DNA of 64,000 bases from an uncultured Eubacteriales bacterium (GTDB taxonomy: Bacteria > Bacillota > Clostridia > Oscillospirales > Acutalibacteraceae). Below are positions 9,452 to 17,113 of the stretch, one piece after another. Made by a program: the position numbers and the translations under genes. Below the pieces are notes generated by a model, which saw only the letters and a program-made list of their open reading frames with translations, was not told the DNA's origin and did not search any database. Where the stretch lies: NCBI GenBank assembly GCA_934546985.1, contig CAKTEE010000003.1, forward strand, positions 62,001 through 126,000, in the 5' to 3' direction. The stretch's first letter is position 1, and each line of letters starts with the position of its first letter.

Positions 9452-10759
9452 CTGTTTGACGGAAACGGAAACATTATTGCACGTTACAGCTATGACAGTT
9501 GGGGAAATCTGCTCTCCATTAAGGATAGCAATGGCAACGATAGAACAAATGATAACACTTTCGTCGGTTACAAAAACCCTATTCGCTATCGTGGATATTA
9601 CTACGATTCTGAAACAAAACTTTATTATTTGCAGAACCGCTATTACAACCCTGAATGGGGCAGATTTTTAAATGCAGATTCTATTACAACCAGTGATCTT
9701 CTCGGAAAAAACTTATTTTCTTATTGTCAAAATAATCCTGTAAGTTATATGGATGGAGGTGGAACTTGCCCGTTTTGGGATGGTGTCCAAGGATTTTTTT
9801 CAGATCAATGGAATAGCATTTCTTCTACAGTATCTACATTCGTTGAGGATCCCATTCAAACTTATGTAGATTTTTATACCACTCCTTCCAACTATCTTAA
9901 ACTTTGTCCTATTGTAGATTTATGGGTTAGTACAGGTGAAACTGCTGTAGATGGAATCCAAACACTTGCAAGTGGGGATGTTAATGCAATTGCTTATCGT
10001 TTAGGCTATAACACTGGAAATGCGGCTGAAGCAGTCGCATTAACAGTTGCTTCCGAGGCTACTTATAAAGTAGTAGGAAAATCGCCGTGCTCCATGAATA
10101 ATGGTAATATTTGCTTCATTGCAGGTACTTTAATATTAACATCTGATGGATTAAATGAAATTCAAAATATAAAAGCTGGCGATAAAGTTTGGTCAGAAAA
10201 TCCTATAACAGGAGAACAAACTTTAAAACAAGTAGTTCAAACATTTAATAATTTGACCACAGAACTTATACATGTTACAGCTAATGATGAAGAAATTATT
10301 ACTACTTCCGAACATCCATTTTATGTATCACAAAAGGGTTGGATAGGTGCAATGCACCTTCGTGTCGGTGATAAATTATTACTTAACACAGGTGAATATG
10401 CCATTGTTAGTCTTGTTCAGTACGAAAGTTTAAAGTGTCCTATTCCTGTTTATAATTTTGAAGTAAAAGATTTTCATACATATTATGTTGGAGAACAATC
10501 AATTCTAGTACATAATAAATGTACAGTTGTAAAAGAAAATGGAGTAAAGATAGAATCTATGTATCCTGCTGATCATGGTGGTCCAGCACATCTCCATGTT
10601 TCTGGACAAGGTCCTAAAACAAAAATTGATCCTCAGGGACAACCTGTAAAAGGATATCCACAACTTTCTCCACAACAGATAAAAGTAGTTAAAACTAATA
10701 TTATTATAATAAAGCGAACAATAAAAGATATTCAAAAATGGTTAAGAAAAAATCAATAA
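9452..10759 (+). CDS. Orphan RHS-CT cassette 2: core fragment, HINT peptidase domain and C-terminal toxin
   Basis: An open frame directly after a TAG, with no start codon. It starts at the LFDGNG codon of the core (main gene 6155), runs through YYLQNRYYNPEWGRF, and then diverges. After a linker comes a pretoxin HINT domain: CFIAGTLILT at its N terminus, an internal TTSEHPFYV block, and a terminal HTYYVGEQSILVHNKC. HINT domains self-cleave and release the tip. The released part is about 80 residues with GPAHLHVSGQGPKTKIDPQG and LSPQQIKVVKTN. This resembles a recurrent RHS/HINT-linked tip whose activity I cannot state. Confidence 0.78.
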   Translation: MFDGNGNIIARYSYDSWGNLLSIKDSNGNDRTNDNTFVGYKNPIRYRGYYYDSETKLYYLQNRYYNPEWGRFLNADSITTSDLLGKNLFSYCQNNPVSYMDGGGTCPFWDGVQGFFSDQWNSISSTVSTFVEDPIQTYVDFYTTPSNYLKLCPIVDLWVSTGETAVDGIQTLASGDVNAIAYRLGYNTGNAAEAVALTVASEATYKVVGKSPCSMNNGNICFIAGTLILTSDGLNEIQNIKAGDKVWSENPITGEQTLKQVVQTFNNLTTELIHVTANDEEIITTSEHPFYVSQKGWIGAMHLRVGDKLLLNTGEYAIVSLVQYESLKCPIPVYNFEVKDFHTYYVGEQSILVHNKCTVVKENGVKIESMYPADHGGPAHLHVSGQGPKTKIDPQGQPVKGYPQLSPQQIKVVKTNIIIIKRTIKDIQKWLRKNQ

Positions 10760-10793
10760 AAAGTAAAATAATAAATTAAGTGAGGCGAATAAT

Positions 10794-11582
10794 TTGGATA
10801 TAAACAAATTTATTGATGATATTTTAACAAATAAAATTGATATAAACTCTAAAACTTTTCTAAAAATTATTGAAAAAACTCAACAAAATATGACGAATCA
10901 TTTTAATTATTTAAATTTACCTCAAACGTACATAACATCAGATAAACTTGATGCCGTTATGTTAAAATTAAAAGATACTTTCGGAGAATCTGATTTTTGG
11001 GATTTTATTTTACCTATCCTTGATTCGAAATCTTTATCTGACAAAGTAATACAATACTTAATTAACAATAACATATGTATCACAACATTAGGTCATATGA
11101 ACCTATCGGAAAAATGGTTAATAAAACTTGCTCCAATAGTTGAAGAAGCGTTATTTACATTATCGCAAATATATTATTTAAATAATTCTTATTCTCTCCT
11201 AAAGTTTCAAAAATTACTAAATCACTTTCGTGAAAATTCCAGTCTTTTTTATTATTTGCTTCATATTGAACCAAATAATTGGGAAAAATGGAAATGGTTA
11301 ATTTTTTACTCAAATAAGTATGTAAAAGATTCTGCTATACAAAATTTATCTCAAAATATTTTATTATCAGAAGTTCTTTCTAAAACAAACGATATTGTCT
11401 ATTTAACAGAACAATACCAAAAAAACACTACCAATCCATATATTTTATTAGGATTAGCATCTAATTTTTTTACACCTAATGAAATATTATCTAATTTAAT
11501 AAAAATTTCTAATGTTAAATATGCTAAGAAAATTCGTAATATAGCTTTAAAAAACCAAAGCAATAAAAAACAGATTACATAA
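10794..11582 (+). CDS. Putative immunity protein for cassette 2, all-helical
   Basis: A 262-residue protein with a TTG start preceded by GAGGCG, 34 nt after the HINT-linked toxin. It is Asn/Lys/Ile rich, lacks membrane segments, and is predicted alpha-helical by composition, with HEAT-like spacing of Leu and Ile. No family recognised. The assignment as immunity rests on its position and its low GC, shared with the neighbouring tip. Its 3' end abuts the next core copy (homology begins at 11600). Confidence 0.55.
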   Translation: MDINKFIDDILTNKIDINSKTFLKIIEKTQQNMTNHFNYLNLPQTYITSDKLDAVMLKLKDTFGESDFWDFILPILDSKSLSDKVIQYLINNNICITTLGHMNLSEKWLIKLAPIVEEALFTLSQIYYLNNSYSLLKFQKLLNHFRENSSLFYYLLHIEPNNWEKWKWLIFYSNKYVKDSAIQNLSQNILLSEVLSKTNDIVYLTEQYQKNTTNPYILLGLASNFFTPNEILSNLIKISNVKYAKKIRNIALKNQSNKKQIT

Positions 11583-11599
11583 TTGGTTATTTTAACATA

Positions 11600-14011
11600 A
11601 CTAAAGTCACAGTCAAAAACCCGGACGGGACATTACAAACCAGTTCTACCTGCCAATACACCAGCGACTATAACTATATGACCAAAGTATTTGACGCCCG
11701 AAACAAATGCGTGGAATACAATTACAACACTGCCAAAGGCACGCTGAATTGGGTAAAAGACCCGGACGGGAACGTTACCAGCTACACCTATGACCCAAAC
11801 ACAGATGTACTGCTTTCCACAAGCGGAAAATCCACCAATACAGGCGTCAACCAGACGGTAACGAACAGCTATGCCTACAGCAATGATATGCTCCAATCCA
11901 TTACCCACAACGGCTTCAGCTACAATTTCACTTACGACCAGTTCGGCAGGGCGCTGTCAACAAAAGTGGGCACACAGACACTGAACACCAATGCCTACAA
12001 TGCAAACGGCACGCTGAATAAAACCACATACGGGAACGGAGATTATGTTGAACCGGTTTATGACAGCCTTGACCAGGTGGTGGCAAAGAAGTATAATGGG
12101 ACCACAAGGTATCAATGGCAGTACGGAACCAACGGTTTGGTGGGTGAACATACCGATCATGTAAACGGCATAAAATACCATTATGAATACGATTATGCCG
12201 ACCGGCTGTACCGTGTTTACGGCTCCGACGGCTACAAACAGCGGAATATTTATGATGCAAAAGGCAACATTTACAACACCCTTTATACCTTTGCAAACAA
12301 CAGCTATATTAAAAAGTTCTCAAACAATTATGTTTACGCAGACGATAACCGCCTGACGCAGGTGCATTTCAACCAGAGCGGCGTTAACCTGAACCGTACC
12401 TATGACGGTCTGGGCAGGGTCACGCAAAAGAACTACAGCCTTTGGGACGGGGCACCCTTCTTCACCACCGGCTATTCCTATCTTGCCGGCGCCGGCGGCA
12501 ATACCACAGGAATAGTATCCTCTGTTACCAATAAAGGAGAAACCATCTCCTATACCTACGATAACCGGGGCAATATCACAGCCATAAGCGAAGGCAGGGT
12601 TCAGAAAGCAAAATATGCCTACGATGAGTTAAACCAGCTAATCCGTGAGGATAACGCTTATCTGAATAAGTCTGTCGTTTATACCTATGATACCGGCGGC
12701 AACCTGACGGCAAAAAAAGAATATGCTTACACCACAGGCGCGTTGGGCGCTGTAACCAAAACAATCGCTTACACCTACGGCGACGCCAACTGGAAGGATA
12801 AGCTGACGGCATACGATGGCAAAGCAATTACTTATGACCAGATTGGCAACCCCCTCACTTACGGCGGGAATACCTTTGCATGGACAGGGCGGCAATTGGA
12901 CAGCATTTCCGGAAACGGAAATACCATTGCCTACAAGTACAATGCCAACGGCATCCGCACTGAAAAAACCGTAAACGGTGTAACTACAAAATACTTCATC
13001 GAGGGAGACAGGATTGTCCTTGAAAAGGCCGGCAATGAAGAACGCGCTTTCTGGTACGATGGCGATGGCAATGCCGCAGCGTTTGTTATTTACGATGCCG
13101 CAGGGATGCATCCTTACTACTATTTCCGCAACGGGCAGGGCGATATTATCGGTTTGTTTGACGGAAACGGAACCATTATCGCGCGTTACAGTTATGACAG
13201 CTGGGGCAATCTTCTGAACATCACAGACGGTTCCGGAAACGACAAAACAAATGATAGCACCTTTGTCGGCTACAAAAACCCCCTGCGCTACCGCGGCTAT
13301 TACTACGATTCCGAAACAAAACTCTACTACCTCCAAAGCCGATATTACAACCCTGAGTGGGGGCGCTTCTTGAATGCTGATGGCATTATTGGGGCTAACG
13401 GCGACTTAACCTCCAATAACTTGTTTGCTTACTGCTCCAATAACCCTGTTATGTTTATGGACCCCAGTGGACATATAGCCGAGACTGCTGCCGGCGTATT
13501 ATTATATTTATTATATCAGGCTGCAAAAGCTGTGTTTGTAGCTGCTGTTGCTGCTACAGCAGCTGCGATTGCAGTTGTAGCTGGCACGGAAACAGGTAAA
13601 GCGATTTCTAATTCTAAAGCTGAAGCAAACGCAAAACCTACAATTCAAGAAAAAGTAAAAGAACAGCAAGAGAAAGGAACTAAAATATATCGTTCAGCTA
13701 GCGGTACCTATATGTCTTTACCTCCAAGACCCGGCATAGATGATGATTTTAGAAGTACTAAATGTGGATTATCATTTTACTTAAAACCACCTACCGATGG
13801 AAAAAAATATGTCGTTACCACTATTGAGGTCGTAAATGCTACAGGAGTACTAATGGCTGTTCAAAACGGTCCTAATCATGTATCAGTAGTACCTACAGTG
13901 TGTACTCCAAACATTTTAAAAGAATGGTCTGCTACAAGACCGACAGCAGACACTAATCCTCACCCATACACTCGCATATTAAGAGCAATATGTCTAGGTC
14001 CGTTTAAATAA
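11600..14011 (+). CDS. Orphan RHS-CT cassette 3: 2-kb core copy plus distinct toxin tip
   Basis: This frame is colinear without any gap with the main gene from 4601 to 6614, at an offset of 6,999 bp, and differs by scattered substitutions. It retains the YD repeats, the core, DPSG and the Ala-rich hydrophobic linker up to GKAISNS. It then switches to a tip of about 130 residues containing TKIYRSASGTYMSLPPRPG, KCGLSFYLKPP, a VVTTIEVVNATGVLMAVQNG strand, and NPHPYTRILRAI. I do not recognise the tip family; the R..., GLS..., E... spacing is compatible with but does not prove an ADP-ribosyltransferase-like fold. There is no start codon with a ribosome site at the 5' end; the first internal ATG is 11678. 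Confidence 0.8.
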   Translation, partial: TKVTVKNPDGTLQTSSTCQYTSDYNYMTKVFDARNKCVEYNYNTAKGTLNWVKDPDGNVTSYTYDPNTDVLLSTSGKSTNTGVNQTVTNSYAYSNDMLQSITHNGFSYNFTYDQFGRALSTKVGTQTLNTNAYNANGTLNKTTYGNGDYVEPVYDSLDQVVAKKYNGTTRYQWQYGTNGLVGEHTDHVNGIKYHYEYDYADRLYRVYGSDGYKQRNIYDAKGNIYNTLYTFANNSYIKKFSNNYVYADDNRLTQVHFNQSGVNLNRTYDGLGRVTQKNYSLWDGAPFFTTGYSYLAGAGGNTTGIVSSVTNKGETISYTYDNRGNITAISEGRVQKAKYAYDELNQLIREDNAYLNKSVVYTYDTGGNLTAKKEYAYTTGALGAVTKTIAYTYGDANWKDKLTAYDGKAITYDQIGNPLTYGGNTFAWTGRQLDSISGNGNTIAYKYNANGIRTEKTVNGVTTKYFIEGDRIVLEKAGNEERAFWYDGDGNAAAFVIYDAAGMHPYYYFRNGQGDIIGLFDGNGTIIARYSYDSWGNLLNITDGSGNDKTNDSTFVGYKNPLRYRGYYYDSETKLYYLQSRYYNPEWGRFLNADGIIGANGDLTSNNLFAYCSNNPVMFMDPSGHIAETAAGVLLYLLYQAAKAVFVAAVAATAAAIAVVAGTETGKAISNSKAEANAKPTIQEKVKEQQEKGTKIYRSASGTYMSLPPRPGIDDDFRSTKCGLSFYLKPPTDGKKYVVTTIEVVNATGVLMAVQNGPNHVSVVPTVCTPNILKEWSATRPTADTNPHPYTRILRAICLGPFK

Positions 14012-14038
14012 CTTTACACGAATAATGGAAGGATTTTT

Positions 14039-14497
14039 ATGAACAAAGAATTCACTTTTGAAGATCTCGATTTTGAAGAGGATTTATCTCGTTCAGATAA
14101 ATTGGCGGAACGTGTATTGAATTCTCCAGAATTTAATATTCAAAGTCTAATTATGCCATTTCATTATCACAATACCTGTTGGGGAACAGCAGCCTATATT
14201 CTTTGTAAGCTAGATTTTGATAAAATCAAATTATTTACTCCTGATTTGCTTAAATGGTTACAAGATTTGAATTGGTATGGTGCAAATACAATTTTTCAAA
14301 AGTTACTTACTTTTCCACCAGATTTTTTAGGACCATATGTAGAAAAAGCTGTCATTGAAGCATTAAAAACAAAGGATAATGAATGGATTGCAAATTTATC
14401 AGGTTTTACATACAAAAAAATTCTTACTGAAAAAGATTTTTGTAACAAAAAAATTTTTTCTATATTAAAAAATAGCGAAAATTTAATATGGGATTAA
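14039..14497 (+). CDS. Putative immunity protein for cassette 3 (DUF5071-like)
   Basis: A 152-residue soluble protein, ATG 14039 preceded by GGAAGGA. The central LLKWLQDLNWYGANTIFQKLLTFP block matches the WLQDxNWPGA pattern I associate with DUF5071, a short helical-repeat family often found beside toxins. Position 27 nt after the toxin tip supports an immunity role. Confidence 0.62.
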   Translation: MNKEFTFEDLDFEEDLSRSDKLAERVLNSPEFNIQSLIMPFHYHNTCWGTAAYILCKLDFDKIKLFTPDLLKWLQDLNWYGANTIFQKLLTFPPDFLGPYVEKAVIEALKTKDNEWIANLSGFTYKKILTEKDFCNKKIFSILKNSENLIWD

Positions 14498-14548
14498 TTT
14501 TTCCTTTTCAAAAAACTTTAATTTCCACAGAAAGAGGTTAATGATCAC

Positions 14549-14597
14549 AGTTGATTTTTACTAAGAATTAAAACTAAAAATACAATAAAGATATAAC
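14549..14597 (+). repeat. 49-bp non-coding repeat preceding cassette 4
   Basis: The second copy of the segment at 9403-9451, again 49 bp long and again ending at the Leu codon of the LFDGNG region of the core. Differences are substitutions only. Confidence 0.75.
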
Positions 14598-15434
14598 CTA
14601 TTTGCTAGAAACGGAACCATTGTCGCGCGTTACAGCTATGACAGCTGGGGAAATCTGCTTTCCATTAAAAATGGCAACAGCAACGACAAAACAAATGATA
14701 CCACCTTTGTCGGTTACAAAAACCCCCTGCGCTACCGTGGCTATTACTACGATTCCGAAACAAAGCTCTACTACCTCCAAAGCCGATATTACAACCCTGA
14801 ATGGGGTAGATTTATTAATGCAGATATTTATGTAAGTACAGGTCAAAGTGTTCTTGGAACAAACATGTTTGCATATTGCAATAACAACCCAGTTAACTAT
14901 AAGGATCCGAACGGAACTAACAATAGATCAATATGGTCATTAGTCAGTGACTGGGCAGGGAGAAAGATATTGTCTCATTGGTTATTCGGAGGAGGAAAAC
15001 CCATAAAAGAACATAATGGAAAATGGGGTGACTATATGAAAAAAAATGAGACTTTAAGGACTAAAATAAAAGCAGTTGTAAAAAATGTTTCTAAGAATTT
15101 GAAAAAAATTGATATGCGCTTACATATGGAAATTGAAAATGGTGAAGATATTATAGGATATCAATATTTGCATGGAAGCAATCCAAATGTTGGCGATTTT
15201 CAAATCAAAGGAATGCTATATAAAGATGGTCGTGAAAACACCACATGTAATTTAACATATACATGGAATGATATAATTGATCCTAATTTTCAGTATTCTT
15301 CCCATAAGAAAAAAGCTGATTTTGCAAAAAGTATACCATTCGCTAACCCGACTGATTATGTAATATCTATTTCATGGAGTGATACAACAATAATGTATTC
15401 TAATTTTGCAATTGGAACGGGGTGGATATATTGA
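14598..15434 (+). CDS. Orphan RHS-CT cassette 4: short core plus toxin tip
   Basis: An open frame with no start codon. It begins at the same core codon as cassette 2; here LFDGNG is worn to LFARNG. After the core (YYLQSRYYNPEWGRF, then NNPVNYKDPNG), the tip of about 180 residues contains SHWLFGGGKPIKEHNGKWGD, IIGYQYLHGSNPNVGDFQIK, TYTWNDIIDPNFQYSS and SIPFANPTDYVISISW. I do not recognise a named toxin family. The stop overlaps the next start as TTGA. The partner has a single N-terminal membrane anchor with its bulk outside, which suggests an envelope target. Confidence 0.72.
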   Translation, partial: LFARNGTIVARYSYDSWGNLLSIKNGNSNDKTNDTTFVGYKNPLRYRGYYYDSETKLYYLQSRYYNPEWGRFINADIYVSTGQSVLGTNMFAYCNNNPVNYKDPNGTNNRSIWSLVSDWAGRKILSHWLFGGGKPIKEHNGKWGDYMKKNETLRTKIKAVVKNVSKNLKKIDMRLHMEIENGEDIIGYQYLHGSNPNVGDFQIKGMLYKDGRENTTCNLTYTWNDIIDPNFQYSSHKKKADFAKSIPFANPTDYVISISWSDTTIMYSNFAIGTGWIY

Positions 15435-15856
15435 AAAAATGGATAACGGTTATAATATGCATGACAATAACATTTACAAGCTTGATTTTATTATTCCACT
15501 TTAATAATAAATTTTCAGATAAAGTTAACATTAATTATAAAAATAGTTTTTTTAATGATTTCTACATAAATAATGGTGAGGTATTTGTCCAATGTAAAAT
15601 CTATTTTTTAGATTCGTCTATCCTGAATCAAAAGTTTAAACTAAGAGCATATTTTCCAGAAGATGTTCAATCGGGTTTCCTTAAAGATACACCCATATAC
15701 GCTATTGATGATAACGGTAATATTAAGACATTTGAACTAACAAGTGAATCAGTATTTAATAGTGTTGATGTTGTATTTAAAGGATATAATAATGGTTATC
15801 CGAGTAAAGATAATAGGTTACTGCCTGAAATAGAAGTTGTTTATATTGAACAATAA
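15431..15856 (+). CDS. Membrane-anchored putative immunity protein for cassette 4
   Basis: The TTG at 15431 overlaps the toxin stop (TTGA) and has GGGGTGG 6 nt upstream, a translationally coupled pair; a GTG at 15422 is an alternative. The protein begins MKKWITVIICMTI, with one hydrophobic helix to about residue 24. About 115 residues follow that are predicted extracytoplasmic, with alternating hydrophobic residues typical of a small beta-domain. No family recognised. An immunity protein facing outward fits a toxin that works on the cell envelope. Confidence 0.62.
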   Translation: MKKWITVIICMTITFTSLILLFHFNNKFSDKVNINYKNSFFNDFYINNGEVFVQCKIYFLDSSILNQKFKLRAYFPEDVQSGFLKDTPIYAIDDNGNIKTFELTSESVFNSVDVVFKGYNNGYPSKDNRLLPEIEVVYIEQ

Positions 15857-15948
15857 TAGAATGAATCATCTACATTAAGCTATTTAAGTCAAATTTATGT
15901 AACCATCCTTTGTTTTTTATTGTTACCTGCCCCAATGTCAAAAATATA

Positions 15949-16278
15949 TCCTACAAATACAACGCTAATGGTATCCGTACTGAGAAAACCGTAAACGGAG
16001 TAACCATAAAATATTTCATCGAGGGCGACAGGATTGTCCTAGAAAAAGTGGGCAATGAAGAACGCGCTTTCTGGTATGACGGGAATGGCAATGCCACAGC
16101 GTTTGTTATTTACGATTCAACAGGTAAGCATCCCTACTACTTTATTAATAACGGTCAGGGCGATGTTATCGGCTTGTTTGATGTAAACGGGAACATCGTA
16201 GCAAGGTATGCTTATGACAGTTGGGGTAATTTGCTGAAAATCACAGATGGTTCCGGCAATTTCTATTTAAGCCTATGA
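15949..16278 (+). pseudogene. Cassette 5: RHS core remnant without tip
   Basis: Homology to the main gene begins near 5930 (SYKYNANGIRTEKTVNG) and runs through IEGDRIVLEK and GLFDVNGNIVARYAYDSWGN to KITDGSGN. It then breaks into FYLSL and a stop. The YYDSETKLYYLQ end of the core, the tip and the immunity gene are all absent. Scattered changes suggest an older copy than cassettes 1 and 3. Confidence 0.8.
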
Positions 16279-16302
16279 GCACTTCTGATAACAATCAATT
16301 CG

Positions 16303-16336
16303 CCGGTATAGTGTAAATTATACCGGTTTTTATTTT
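16303..16336 (+). terminator. Terminator after cassette 5
   Basis: CCGGTATA (16303-16310) pairs with TATACCGG (16319-16326) around a GTGTAAAT loop, followed by TTTTTATTTTT. The loop sequence recurs in the hairpin at 21684-21723. Confidence 0.8.
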
Positions 16337-16514
16337 TACATTATAGAAAAGATTCATTTTGTATAATTGGAGTTTTTTCTCAAGCGTCATAAAAATACGC
16401 TGCTTTTGGAAAAATGAAAATGCTCTATAACAGAAAATGAAGATTTGTCAATGATGTGTTACACATTCGGGAAAGTAGAAAGAACAGCTTTAGGGAACAT
16501 CCAGTTGAGTAGTC

Positions 16515-16960
16515 TCATGGGAAAATTATTATATTGACTTTGACGAGCAGCAAACCGTTGAAAAAATCACCAAAGAAATAGAAGGTGTGACACGCATAGA
16601 ATTCTTCATTATGCTTTATGTATCTGTGACATTCATTCTTATTATGCCTCGATGTAAAAGAACAAATCTTCTTGTGCCTGATGCCGAATTGCTCCAGTGT
16701 TTTCTCGAAGATCGTCAGCGGCTTTTTCTTACTGTTTCCCATTTCGTTGGTAAACTTAAACCCATTATATGTCTGGACACACTCAACGGCATAGGGAAGC
16801 TTCTACCACATACTTGATAAACTGAGAGGAAGAATAGGTACTCTGCTCCCTGAAAACTTCAAGATATCGGAAGCGGCTGTACTCATCAATGAACGTATAT
16901 TAGTAATACTTTTCTCCTGCTGCTTCTCCAACCAGACACGTACTTGGAACATTTCATTGT
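16515..16960 (-). pseudogene. Decayed DDE integrase/transposase fragment
   Basis: On the minus strand, one frame reads FIDEYSRFRYLEVFREQSTY. After a frameshift a second frame reads PYAVECVQTYNGFKFTNEMG and continues to IRHKKICSFTSRHNKN and EEFYACHTFYFFGDF. This is the integrase core of an IS481/IS3-like transposase. The second catalytic Asp of the usual VQTDNG motif is Tyr here. Both ends of the gene and any terminal repeats are missing, so it is inactive debris between the RHS array and the M60 gene. Confidence 0.78.
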
Positions 16961-17051
16961 AACACCTACAGTTTTTGATAAGATGTAAGCGTTTTGAATT
17001 GCGATAACAGGATAATTCGGATAAGCTCTTGTATCAATTGCAGTATAACAC

Positions 17052-17080
17052 TTTACAAAAGATTAAATAAATAGTAAAAT
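17052..17080 (+). promoter_or_regulatory. Promoter of the M60 peptidase gene
   Basis: TTTACA (17052-17057), a 17-bp spacer and TAAAAT (17075-17080) lie 34 bp before the GTG start. Confidence 0.6.
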
Positions 17081-17113
17081 TGTACTATAAAATCTTATAA
17101 AAAGGTGATTTGT

